From: Myxococcales bacterium
GTDB taxonomy: Bacteria > Myxococcota_A > Polyangia > Polyangiales > Polyangiaceae
Reading direction: 5' to 3'
DNA: 10,410 nucleotides
Assembly: GCA_025362165.1 (NCBI GenBank)
Contig: JANYHY010000355.1
Location: forward strand, 1-10,410
The position numbers and the translations under genes were made by a program. Position 1 is the stretch's first letter; every line of letters begins with the position of its first letter. Below are positions 1-6,254 of the stretch, piece after piece. The notes under the pieces are model-generated. The model ran no database searches. It was given only the letters and a program-made list of their open reading frames with translations, and was not told the origin of the DNA.

Positions 1-152
1 GGATCGCAAGCGCAGTTCGCGCCGCTGTCATCGCAAACGACCGGCGCCGCCGCGTCGCTGTCATCGACGACCTGAGCAGAAGGACTGCAGTACACGAGCA
101 GACCAAGTAACGCCGTGCCTGCCATTGCAGCTAAAAAGACCTGCCCTCGCAT
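1..152 (-). CDS. Secreted Cys-rich MopE-type protein, N-terminal part only (runs off left edge)
   Basis: The start codon is at 152 and the gene continues beyond base 1, so only about 50 residues are visible. They comprise a signal-peptide-like stretch (M-R-G-Q-V-F-L then an Ala/Gly/Leu-rich core ending L-L-V-Y-C) and a mature N-terminus rich in Asp, Ala and Cys. The segment is plainly paralogous to the N-terminus of the protein encoded just upstream (194-1099): the start and the Y-C-S-P-S-A-Q-V-V-D-D-S-D motif align without gaps. The start is firm because a full AGGAGGT ribosome binding site lies 5 nt upstream. The gene follows its paralog by 41 bp on the same strand, so cotranscription is likely. 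By analogy the missing part should carry MopE-type repeats, but that cannot be seen here. The function is unknown; export is inferred from the signal peptide. Confidence 0.8.
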   Translation of the reverse strand, partial: MRGQVFLAAMAGTALLGLLVYCSPSAQVVDDSDAAAPVVCDDSGANCACD

Positions 153-157
153 GTCGA

Positions 158-164
158 ACCTCCT
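158..164 (-). promoter_or_regulatory. Ribosome binding site of the left-edge MopE-type gene
   Basis: On the minus strand this reads AGGAGGT, a full match to the anti-Shine-Dalgarno consensus, 5 nt before the ATG at 152. It fixes the start of the truncated gene. It is clearly stronger than the GGGTGA preceding the upstream paralog, so the second gene may be translated at least as well as the first. Confidence 0.75.
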
Positions 165-193
165 AGTTCAAGAACAACGACTACCCAGAGCGC

Positions 194-1099
194 TCACTGT
201 GAGAGAGTGCACTGGTAGCCGTACTGCGTGTAGTAAGACGGCGCGCACAGGTAGTACGAGCCCGAGTGGCAGCAGTAGTTGGAGAACTGGTTGGGGCAGG
301 ACTTGTCGTCGGTCTTGCCGTTGCAGTCGTTGTCCTTGCCGTCACACTTCTCCGTTGCGGGATCGGCGGGCGGACAATACTGCCCTCCGTCTGCGCAGTG
401 CCCACTGCCCTTCAAGCACTCGCCGAGAATCGCGCCGCCGTCAGCGCCCGTGAAGCCAGCGTCCGGATCCACGTCGCACGCGCCGAGGTTGTCGAGGCCG
501 TCGTCCACCATGTCGTTGCAGTCATCGTCCCAGCCGTTGCAAGTCTCCATCATCTGCGGAACGATCCCGACGAACGGTTCACAGGTCAACTGCCGACCTG
601 GGCCACAGACCTTCTTGCCGGCTTTGCAGACGTTGCGCTCGGTGCCGTTGTAGCAACCAATGCTCGCGTCGGCGTAGTTGGTGTCGCAGCTTGGGGCTTG
701 GCAGAGGTCGATGACGGGGGCGCCGCCTGCGTCCTCCGACAAGGCTGAGGTCCCTGGGACGTCGTCGACGACGCCGTTGCAGTCATTATCGAGGTAGTCG
801 CAGACCTCTGCGGTCGGTGTCACCTGCCCAACGCAGTCGGTCGTCACACCGGACGCGCCACACGAACGCTTACCCACCTTGCAAGCGCCCTTGCCACTGG
901 TGCCCTTGGGCCCAGTGTAGCAATCGATGGGCACCTTGAACTTGCCTGGATCGCACGCGCAGTTCGCGCCGCTGTCATCGCAAACGACCGGCGGTGCCGC
1001 ATCGCTGTCATCGACGACCTGAGCAGAAGGACTGCAGTAGACCAGGAAGCCAAGCAGCAGACCACCAGTGACCGCACCCAGGACGACTTGCGTTCTCAT
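194..1099 (-). CDS. Secreted Cys-rich protein with three MopE-type (putative metal-binding) repeats
   Basis: A 301-aa exported protein of unknown function. Residues 1-22 look like a signal peptide, with a hydrophobic V-L-G-A-V to L-G-F-L-V core ending in Y-C. The mature part has three copies of the motif E-x-C-[DN]-x-x-D-[ND]-D-C-N-x-x-x-D-D at about 98-113, 185-200 and 250-265. This matches the Asp/Cys motif annotated as putative metal-binding or MopE-like and is common in myxobacterial surface proteins. Units starting C-Y-x-G and containing C-K-x-G-K-x-x-C (about 60-80 and 149-165) precede the first two motifs, giving an internal tandem architecture. The tail from about 273 is Tyr/Cys-rich. 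I start at the ATG at 1099, preceded by GGGTGA, because it aligns with the paralog start; a TTG at 1111 would add four residues. Calcium or copper binding is a family-level inference only. The lipobox-like L-V-Y-C has Tyr at -1, so lipidation is uncertain. Confidence 0.85.
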   Translation of the reverse strand: MRTQVVLGAVTGGLLLGFLVYCSPSAQVVDDSDAAPPVVCDDSGANCACDPGKFKVPIDCYTGPKGTSGKGACKVGKRSCGASGVTTDCVGQVTPTAEVCDYLDNDCNGVVDDVPGTSALSEDAGGAPVIDLCQAPSCDTNYADASIGCYNGTERNVCKAGKKVCGPGRQLTCEPFVGIVPQMMETCNGWDDDCNDMVDDGLDNLGACDVDPDAGFTGADGGAILGECLKGSGHCADGGQYCPPADPATEKCDGKDNDCNGKTDDKSCPNQFSNYCCHSGSYYLCAPSYYTQYGYQCTLSQ

Positions 1100-1137
1100 G
1101 TGTTCACCCAAAAAGAAAAGGGACTCGCGAAAGGAAG

Positions 1138-1165
1138 ATTCTAGCGTGACGAAGCGCTTCGTCTA
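1138..1165 (-). promoter_or_regulatory. Candidate sigma70-like promoter for the MopE-type gene pair
   Basis: Read on the minus strand, TAGACG (1165-1160) and TAGAAT (1143-1138) are separated by 16 bp, giving 4/6 and 5/6 matches to the -35 and -10 consensus. Transcription would start roughly 30 nt upstream of the ATG at 1099. The -35 box and spacer are covered by the palindrome at 1148-1163. The prediction rests on pattern alone in a high-GC genome whose promoter consensus is not known to me. Confidence 0.35.
1148..1163. promoter_or_regulatory. 16-bp perfect palindrome, candidate operator
   Basis: GACGAAGCGCTTCGTC is a perfect inverted repeat with 8-bp arms and no spacer. It sits in the 113-bp region between the divergent MopE-type gene and tlyA, 49 bp before the tlyA start, and overlaps the candidate -35 box and spacer of the minus-strand promoter. 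The position suits a dimeric repressor or activator. I do not recognise it as the site of a named regulator. Confidence 0.4.
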
Positions 1166-1212
1166 TGTAAAAATCCACTGATCGTCGCGCGTGCGTCAAT
1201 GGGGATTGTGCT

Positions 1213-1977
1213 TTGAAGAAGCTCCGCGTCGACGTCGCGCTGGTCGAGCGTGGGCTCGCCCCCACGCGCGCCAAGGCGCAGGCCATCGTGCTTGCGGGCA
1301 CGGTTTGGTGTGGGGAAAAGAGGCTCGACAAGCCAGGTACCCTGATCGCGCAAGAGGCGGAAATCACGGTGCGCAGCGCGTCGTCGGCGTTCGTCTCACG
1401 GGGCGGCGACAAGCTCCTGGGAGCGCTCGAGACGTTGGGCGTGGTCGTGACCGATTTGCGCTGTATGGATGTGGGCGCATCGACAGGTGGCTTCACCGAC
1501 TGTTTGCTGCAGCGCGGCGCAAAGCTCGTTGTCGCGGTGGATGTCGGCTATGGCCAGCTCGCGCACTCGCTTCGCACGGACTCTCGCGTCGTCGTGATGG
1601 AGCGGACGAACGCTCGCACACTTGACGCGGCAAGCATCGGCGGCGCGGTCGATCTCACCGTGGTCGACGCGTCGTTCATCGGCCTCGGAAAGCTCATGCC
1701 TGCGATCGCCGCGTGCACCCGCGTGGGGGGTGAGCTCCTCGCGCTCGTCAAGCCTCAGTTCGAGGTCGGTCGTGAGGAGGCGTCGCGGACGCGCGGGGTC
1801 GTGCGCGATCACGGGGTCCGTGCGCGAGCGATCAACGCCGCCGCTGAGAGCGTCGCGCTCTCGGGCTTCGAGGTGCTCGGCCGCTGCGACTCGACGGTGC
1901 CGGGACCCAAGGGAAACGTCGAAGCGTTCGTTTGGGCGCGGCGCGTGGCGGCAAGCGGAGTAGAGACTCCGCAGTGA
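1213..1977 (+). CDS. tlyA: TlyA family rRNA (cytidine-2'-O)-methyltransferase
   Basis: A 254-aa protein with the two-domain TlyA layout. Residues 1 to about 60 form an S4 RNA-binding domain (L-R-V-D-V-A-L-V-E-R-G-L-A, A-x-x-I-V-L-A-G-T-V). Residues about 61-245 form an FtsJ/RrmJ-type SAM methyltransferase domain. The SAM loop is D-V-G-A-S-T-G-G-F-T-D (86-96). A K-D-K-E-type catalytic tetrad can be placed at K67, D152, K180 (L-V-K-P-Q-F-E) and E237 (G-N-V-E-A-F-V). TlyA enzymes methylate ribose 2'-OH groups of cytidines in 16S and/or 23S rRNA; in mycobacteria this affects ribosome function and capreomycin sensitivity, and some members were named haemolysins. The start is TTG, with GGGGAT a few bases upstream, and gives the expected N-terminus; no in-frame ATG fits. 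The stop overlaps the GTG of the MFS gene by 4 bp, so the two are probably translationally coupled. Confidence 0.93.
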   Translation: MKKLRVDVALVERGLAPTRAKAQAIVLAGTVWCGEKRLDKPGTLIAQEAEITVRSASSAFVSRGGDKLLGALETLGVVVTDLRCMDVGASTGGFTDCLLQRGAKLVVAVDVGYGQLAHSLRTDSRVVVMERTNARTLDAASIGGAVDLTVVDASFIGLGKLMPAIAACTRVGGELLALVKPQFEVGREEASRTRGVVRDHGVRARAINAAAESVALSGFEVLGRCDSTVPGPKGNVEAFVWARRVAASGVETPQ

Positions 1978-3227
1978 CCTCGCCGCGCAAGCCGTCGCTC
2001 GGCGCCATCTTCTTCACCATCTTCCTCGACCTCGTCGGCTTCGGGATGGTGCTGCCGTTCCTGGCCGAAGAGGCGCGCGACACGTTCCACCAAACCTCGC
2101 TCGTCGGCGCGCTGCTCGGCGCGGCGTATTCGCTCATGGGTTTCTTCTTCATTCCGGTGTGGGGGCAGCTCTCGGATCGCGTAGGTCGCCGCCCAGTGCT
2201 CGTCGCTTCAGTCGCCGCGACCGCGATCTCGAACATCGGCCTTGGCCTCGCGCTCGCGTATGGCACGAGCGTGGTGTGGCTCTTCGCGATGCGCATCTTC
2301 GCCGGCATCGCGACCGCGAACATCTCCACGGCGAGCGCCTACATCGCGGACGTCACCAAGCCCGAGGATCGCGCCAAGGGCATGGGCCTCATCGGGATGG
2401 CGTTCGGGCTCGGCTTCATCCTCGGCCCCGGCTTCGGCGGGCTGCTCGCATCGGTAGACATCAACCATCGACACGGACCGCTCGCGTGCTTCGCGGCGGG
2501 CTCGTTGAGTGTCATCAACCTCGCGTGGGTGATCCTCGGGTTGCCGGAGTCGCTCCACAAAGACAAGCGCGCGAGTCGTCCGACCTCGCGCTCGCGCCTG
2601 GATTTTGGTGCGATCAAGAAGACGTTCGCAGACGGCATGCTGGGTCGGGCGGTCGTCGTGAACCTCGTGGCCGTGACTGCGTTCGCGAACCTCGATCAGA
2701 CATACCGCTACTTCAACAAGGACGAGTTTGCGATGACCGAGCGCGAGACCGGCGTCGTGTTCGCGATGATCGGCGTGGCCGCGGCGGCGGTGCAGGGCGG
2801 GCTCGTGCGTCGCCTCTCGGGCAAGGTCCCCGACAGCGCGATGCTGCGGTGGGGCATCATGCTGCAGGTCATCGCGTTCTCGCTCACAGCCTCGGCGCCG
2901 AGCGTCGGGCGGTGGATGTTGTATGTTGCAGGTATCCTCCTGGCCGCGGGAAACGGCCTCTCTCAGCCCTCTCTCGCTTCGTTCGTGAGCAAGCGCGCAG
3001 GCGAGACCGAGCGCGGCGCGATCATGGGGACGAACCAGTCGGCCTCCAGCTTGGGGCGAGTGCTCGGACCGGCGATGGGAGGTTGGCTCTACGGATCGGT
3101 GTTCGGCACGAGCTCCCCGTTTTGGGCAGGCGCCGCAGGGATGTTGATCGCGCTGGTGTTCGCGTGGTCGTTGCGCGACTGGGACTCCACCGTGTCTGAT
3201 CAGAGGACCAACACCCAAGCGTCATAG
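1974..3227 (+). CDS. MFS exporter, TetA/DHA1-like, 12 TM
   Basis: A 417-aa inner-membrane transporter starting at the GTG that overlaps the tlyA stop (GTGA). A TTG at 1932 would add 14 polar residues inside tlyA and is less likely. TM1 carries L-D-L-V-G-F-G-M-V-L-P-F, typical of TetA-like drug/H+ antiporters. The TM2-TM3 loop carries motif A, G-Q-L-S-D-R-V-G-R-R-P (about 64-74). TM5 carries an antiporter motif C, G-(x)8-G-(x)3-G-P-x-x-G-G (about 139-154). A second G-P-x-x-G-G-W occurs in the C-terminal half. The halves are joined by a basic loop around 196-215. Length and spacing fit the 12-TM DHA1 group. The substrate cannot be read from the sequence. Coupling to tlyA suggests joint expression with a ribosome-modifying enzyme, but a shared antibiotic-resistance role is only speculation. 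Its 3' end overlaps the convergent CPBP gene by 28 bp. Confidence 0.88.
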   Translation: MTSPRKPSLGAIFFTIFLDLVGFGMVLPFLAEEARDTFHQTSLVGALLGAAYSLMGFFFIPVWGQLSDRVGRRPVLVASVAATAISNIGLGLALAYGTSVVWLFAMRIFAGIATANISTASAYIADVTKPEDRAKGMGLIGMAFGLGFILGPGFGGLLASVDINHRHGPLACFAAGSLSVINLAWVILGLPESLHKDKRASRPTSRSRLDFGAIKKTFADGMLGRAVVVNLVAVTAFANLDQTYRYFNKDEFAMTERETGVVFAMIGVAAAAVQGGLVRRLSGKVPDSAMLRWGIMLQVIAFSLTASAPSVGRWMLYVAGILLAAGNGLSQPSLASFVSKRAGETERGAIMGTNQSASSLGRVLGPAMGGWLYGSVFGTSSPFWAGAAGMLIALVFAWSLRDWDSTVSDQRTNTQAS

Positions 3228-3916
3228 AGCGCGTGCGCCCAAACCGCCGCCGCGAAGCCACGCGCCCAATAGATCGTCGTGAGCACGAGACCGAGCACCC
3301 AGCGGAAGACGAACGAGCGCAGCTGGAAGTCATCGCTCAGCGGACCGATGTAGTGCACGCCGCTGAAGATCGCCGCGCACGCCACGGCCCAGACGATCCC
3401 GAGCGCGAGCTTGCGGGTCTTGGAGGTTTGCTTGAGCAAGAGTCGCTGCCCGAGCGTGCCCACCAAGAAGAACAAGAGCACGCGGTAGGTGAGCTCCTCG
3501 TAGAAGCCCGCGCCGAGCGACATGATGAAACCTGGGAAGCCGCTCAGCGTGATCTTTCCCATGAACAGGTGCTGATCGACGAAGCCGCCCGCGACTCTCA
3601 GGACCACCGCATACACGATGCCTTCGATCGCGATTTGGGCGAATTTCCAGGGTCGAAACGTCTGTCCGCGGCCGAGCCAACCGAAGATGCCCGCGAGCGT
3701 GATGCCGATGCCCGCCGTGATCACGAGGTACAGCGTCTTGTCGCCAGCCGTGACATTGAGGAGCGCACCCGTCACGAGATCGCTCGCGTTGCGCACGTTC
3801 AAGAAGACGACGCCTAAGTGATAGAAGAGGAACACCGGCAGCGTGAGCCCAAGGTCGACCCACGGGCCCGGCTTCTCCGCGAGCTTGTCGTGAGATGCGG
3901 AGTTGGGCTCAGGCAT
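3200..3916 (-). CDS. CPBP family intramembrane glutamic endopeptidase (CAAX protease/Abi type)
   Basis: A 238-aa multi-pass membrane protein with all three CPBP signatures: E-E-x-x-x-R at 140-145 (E-E-L-T-Y-R), F-x-x-x-H at 184-188 (F-S-G-V-H), and H-x-x-x-D at 228-232 (H-A-L-Y-D). In the family (Rce1, MroQ, bacteriocin-immunity proteins) the glutamate pair and the histidines form the active site of an intramembrane protease. Hydrophobic segments lie near 22-40, 62-81, 95-112, 127-153, 170-190 and 203-218, with a polar N-terminal tail. The start is the ATG at 3916, with no convincing ribosome binding site. The gene lies alone: 260 bp from the next gene upstream on its strand and tail to tail with the MFS gene. 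The substrate is unknown. Confidence 0.9.
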   Translation of the reverse strand: MPEPNSASHDKLAEKPGPWVDLGLTLPVFLFYHLGVVFLNVRNASDLVTGALLNVTAGDKTLYLVITAGIGITLAGIFGWLGRGQTFRPWKFAQIAIEGIVYAVVLRVAGGFVDQHLFMGKITLSGFPGFIMSLGAGFYEELTYRVLLFFLVGTLGQRLLLKQTSKTRKLALGIVWAVACAAIFSGVHYIGPLSDDFQLRSFVFRWVLGLVLTTIYWARGFAAAVWAHALYDAWVLVL

Positions 3917-4022
3917 GATGGCAACATGCGGCGCTTTTGCTGAGCGCGCTAGTGTGGAGTGGGGGGCACCTATCGGGCTGTTGGGTTGGGGCTCGGCGAC
4001 GCGCAGTACTTTTCCTGGTGCC

Positions 4023-4044
4023 CGCCGACACTAAAGAGTCGGCG
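4023..4044. other. Intergenic GC-rich hairpin
   Basis: CGCCGAC and GTCGGCG form a perfect 7-bp stem with an 8-nt A-rich loop, in the 260-bp gap between two minus-strand genes. Neither strand has a T-tract after it, so it is not a standard intrinsic terminator. It may still end or stabilise the message of the gene that stops at 4177, about 130 bp away. I see no credible gene in the rest of 3917-4176. Confidence 0.35.
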
Positions 4045-4176
4045 TCGTTTCACTATGGCGCGCACGACATGGTGGCGGTCCCCAGAAAAAGCACCGCGCG
4101 CTCGCCGGTCTTTGCGGCGGATAGGTGGCGGGTGGGGCGAGAAAGTTGGACCCAGCTATCCGTATGTCAGCGTGTC

Positions 4177-4671
4177 TTAGTTGCGCGGTGACTTGGGGCC
4201 TGCGTGCATCGTGATGACCTCGGCGCCGTTGTCGAGGAGGCCTTGGCTCGCGCGATCTACGGCGACCTCTGTCGCGTTGCGCTCTTGCCAAGACTCGAGG
4301 CCGCTCGACGCGGTCACGCGATCGTCAAGGTCGACGACGCGGTCCGTCTCGCAGTCCACGGCCTTGGCGCCGAGCGCGCTCGCCATTGAATCCAGCACGT
4401 CGAGAGCGCGCGCGGCGCCTTGCACGTGCAAGAGCACACGCTCGACCGCACCAAGCGCGATCTCGAGCTCGATCACGAAGTCCTCGGTGCGCAGCACGCC
4501 GAACGAAGGATTCATCCACTCGATCGCGCACCCACGCCGCGCGCAAGCACGTTCGAGATCTCGAACCACCGAGTCACGCGGGCCGAACGGCGCGAAGACA
4601 TAGCCCAAGGGCAGCTCACTCATGGCCACGACGGACAACGGCAAGCGCACGAGGAGCACGTCCCAAGGCAT
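4177..4671 (-). CDS. Conserved-looking small protein of unknown function
   Basis: A 164-aa soluble protein with no signal peptide or membrane segment. The N-terminal part reads W-D-V-L-L-V-R-L-P, then P-L-G-Y-V-F-A-P-F-G-P-R-D-S-V-V, then E-W-M-N-P-S-F-G-V-L and F-V-I-E-L-E-I-A-L-G, then V-L-L-H-V-Q-G. This order resembles uncharacterised small proteins I recall as M-x-x-D-V-x-L-L-R-F-P ... P-x-x-L-G-x-R-x-x-V ... W-G-x-L ... S-I-E-F ... F-M-L-H-V-R-G. That resemblance comes from memory, has not been searched, and is the reason I start at 4671 rather than at the internal ATG at 4623. Neither start has a clear ribosome binding site. The C-terminal 40 residues are polar and may be disordered. 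It lies 71 bp downstream of the prenyltransferase gene on the same strand, so cotranscription is possible. No function can be assigned. Confidence 0.65.
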   Translation of the reverse strand: MPWDVLLVRLPLSVVAMSELPLGYVFAPFGPRDSVVRDLERACARRGCAIEWMNPSFGVLRTEDFVIELEIALGAVERVLLHVQGAARALDVLDSMASALGAKAVDCETDRVVDLDDRVTASSGLESWQERNATEVAVDRASQGLLDNGAEVITMHAGPKSPRN

Positions 4672-4742
4672 GGGCTACCCGGCGACCGCGACGCGAGAAG
4701 GCATGGTCCAGCTTCTACGCAGCACGGCGAGATAAATTCCCG

Positions 4743-5747
4743 TCACGTGCCAGGTCGCAAGCGATACACGATCGCGACGATGACGATCCCCCACAAAACA
4801 AGGGTCAAAACGAACGGTACGTCGCGCAGCATCTCTTGGGTCGGCGACTCCGAGCGAAGACCGCGACCAGCCTTGCCGCTCACGAGCATCAGGAATCGAA
4901 AGATGCCAAACACAGTGAAGGGCGTCGTCAACCAGAGCCACTGCGAGTGGAAGAACTCCATCGTCGCGGGGTCGAGGGTCCACGCGACATAGGTGAGCGC
5001 CGTGGCTGTTCCGGTGAGCGCGAGGGCGATGTTGAGGCTGCCTTTGCTGTACGCCTCGAGCGCCGCGCGTTGCTTGCCGGCGGTCTCGAGCCCGAGCTCG
5101 TGACGACGCTTTCCAAAGCCCAAGAAGAGCGCGAGCAACGCCGTGCACGCGATCAAGTATTCGCTGACGTGGACGCGCGTCGCGAAGCCACCAGCGAGCA
5201 CACGCAAGACAAATCCGAGCGAGATGAGCCCCACATCGAGGAAGGCGATCTTCTTGAGCTTGAAGCTGTAGGCGATGTTCTGGATGAAGTACGCCGCGAC
5301 GACCGCCGCGAACGAGAGGTCGAGCATCGCGGCGACGGCGAGCGACGCGATCACCAAACCCGCAGCCATCACCTTCGCAAGGCCAATCGGGACCTCACCG
5401 CTTGCGATCGGGCGGTTGCGCTTCACCGGGTGAACACGATCCGCCTCCACGTCGACGATGTCGTTGATCGCGTAGACCGCCCCAGACGTGAAGCAGAACA
5501 CGAGCGTCGCGATCAGCGCGCGGCCCGTGACCGTGAGGTTGAGAGCGGGCCCTGCTGCGGTCGAGAGGAAGACGTCCTTGTGGAAGAACATCGGCGCGAG
5601 CACGAAGAGATTCTTCACCCACTGATGCGGGCGGATGGTCTTGATGAGTCCTCTCGTCACGCTCCGCTTGTGGGGACCATCGGGCACGACCACCTCGTCG
5701 CTCACGCGCTCCGTCTCGGCTTTGGGGAGGACTTCGGCGCGGCTCAT
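4743..5747 (-). CDS. UbiA superfamily prenyltransferase, decaprenyl-phosphate phosphoribosyltransferase-like
   Basis: A 334-aa inner-membrane protein with about nine hydrophobic segments after a 30-residue polar N-terminus. R-P-H-Q-W-V-K-N (39-46), the Mg-binding N-D-I-V-D-V-E-A-D (95-103) and N-R-P-I-A-S-G (111-117) mark a UbiA-type enzyme. R-P-x-Q-W-x-K-N, together with Y-S-F-K-L-K-K (160-166) followed by D171 and G-F-V-L-R-V-L-A-G-G, is the pattern of decaprenyl-phosphate phosphoribosyltransferases. Those enzymes (mycobacterial Rv3806c type) attach phosphoribose from PRPP to a polyprenyl phosphate, the first step to polyprenyl-phosphoryl arabinose. No DprE1 or DprE2 homologue is next to it here, so the pathway is open. 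The start at 5747 is chosen because the frame upstream to 6035 has low-complexity content, antisense to a lipoprotein gene and through a repeat. A 64-bp repeat ends 25 bp before the start. Confidence 0.85.
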   Translation of the reverse strand: MSRAEVLPKAETERVSDEVVVPDGPHKRSVTRGLIKTIRPHQWVKNLFVLAPMFFHKDVFLSTAAGPALNLTVTGRALIATLVFCFTSGAVYAINDIVDVEADRVHPVKRNRPIASGEVPIGLAKVMAAGLVIASLAVAAMLDLSFAAVVAAYFIQNIAYSFKLKKIAFLDVGLISLGFVLRVLAGGFATRVHVSEYLIACTALLALFLGFGKRRHELGLETAGKQRAALEAYSKGSLNIALALTGTATALTYVAWTLDPATMEFFHSQWLWLTTPFTVFGIFRFLMLVSGKAGRGLRSESPTQEMLRDVPFVLTLVLWGIVIVAIVYRLRPGT

Positions 5748-5772
5748 CACGACGCGGACTTCATACCAGGAA

Positions 5773-5836
5773 TTGTCGTCATCTACGACGAGCGACAACA
5801 ACTGAGCGGATTGGCTTCGCCAGCCCCAATTGCCGC
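5773..5836 (-). repeat. 64-bp dispersed structured repeat, copy 1
   Basis: Read on the minus strand this matches 7332-7395 over its full 64 bp without gaps, with 11 differences by hand count; a 23-bp stretch (5806-5828) is identical. The first half holds an invariant short hairpin (GGCT, 5-nt loop, AGCC). The second half forms an 11-bp hairpin with one bulged base: TTGTCG pairs with CGACAA, then TCGTC pairs with GATGA, closed by a GTA loop. Similarity stops at both ends. There are no terminal inverted repeats and no target duplication I can see. It lies in the 142-bp gap between the divergent prenyltransferase and lipoprotein genes, in the orientation of the prenyltransferase and 25 bp before its ATG, so it may be in that gene's 5' leader. 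Confidence 0.8.
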
Positions 5837-5889
5837 ACGTGCCGCTCGGAAATGCGCAAAAGGTGGCGGTTCGTCCTAAGCTCGAATCC

Positions 5890-6207
5890 ATGAAGCGAAT
5901 GTTGCTCTGCGTGACGGTGACCTCGATGGCGGCGATCGTTGACTGCAAGGCTCCCCAGCCCACGGTCGGAGACGTTGCGGCTCCATTGGACGCGGCGGCT
6001 GTCCCGTTTATACCCATGACAGAGGTCCCGCACACGATGGGGACCGTAACCTATGTGCCGCCGGACGCCGCGGACGCGGTCAAGCTGCTGGATGCGAGCA
6101 AGCCGATGGACGCGAGCGCCAAGCACGCGCAGACCACGGCGACCCCGACCGCGCGCCCACGACCGTTCGTGAACGGCATCGTCGCGCTCAGCCCCGACAG
6201 AGAATGA
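5890..6207 (+). CDS. Small Asp/Ala-rich exported protein, probable lipoprotein (paralog 1)
   Basis: A 105-aa protein of unknown function. M-K-R-M-L-L-C-V-T-V-T-S-M-A-A-I-V-D-C is a short signal peptide ending in a Cys. The -1 position is Asp, which departs from the usual small residue of a lipobox, so lipidation is less certain than in the paralog at 6255. The mature chain is Pro/Ala/Asp/Thr-rich, with repeated D-A-A-D-A and L-D-A-S-K-P-M-D-A-S-A-K patterns, and is probably disordered. The signal sequence closely matches the next gene (M-L-L-C-V-T-x-T-S), pointing to tandem duplication followed by divergence of the mature part. The start is set by this match; the ribosome binding site is weak. 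It is the first gene of a likely three-gene plus-strand unit. Confidence 0.65.
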   Translation: MKRMLLCVTVTSMAAIVDCKAPQPTVGDVAAPLDAAAVPFIPMTEVPHTMGTVTYVPPDAADAVKLLDASKPMDASAKHAQTTATPTARPRPFVNGIVALSPDRE

Positions 6208-6254
6208 GCGCGCCATCCTCGAGTCAATGGTGCAAAGGAAAGTAGGATCACCCA

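Noticed and set aside
2208..3218. Open minus-strand frame of over 330 codons, with another long plus-strand frame from 2159
   Set aside because: Both overlap the MFS transporter in other frames; the 12-TM pattern and motif A belong to the 1974-3227 frame.
3200..3916. CPBP protease as part of an anti-phage (abortive infection) island
   Set aside because: The Abi name is shared by family, but no toxin, restriction or other defence gene is adjacent; the neighbours are a transporter and a prenyltransferase unit.
4023..4044. Intergenic hairpin as an intrinsic terminator
   Set aside because: The 7-bp stem is perfect, but no T-tract follows on either strand and it is about 130 bp from the nearest upstream stop, so I list it only as a hairpin.
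3937..4191. Short plus-strand frames in the gap between the CPBP gene and the small unknown gene
   Set aside because: No ribosome binding site, no coherent hydrophobic or domain pattern, and overlap with the 3' end of the minus-strand gene.
4386..5879. Long open frame on the plus strand, nearly 500 codons, Arg/Glu/His-rich
   Set aside because: It is antisense to the prenyltransferase and the small unknown gene, which have clear family motifs or coherent sequence. Its composition is that of a high-GC shadow frame.
5748..6035. N-terminal extension of the prenyltransferase by 96 residues
   Set aside because: The frame is open, but it passes through the 64-bp repeat and antisense to the lipoprotein gene. 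The family N-terminus fits the start at 5747.
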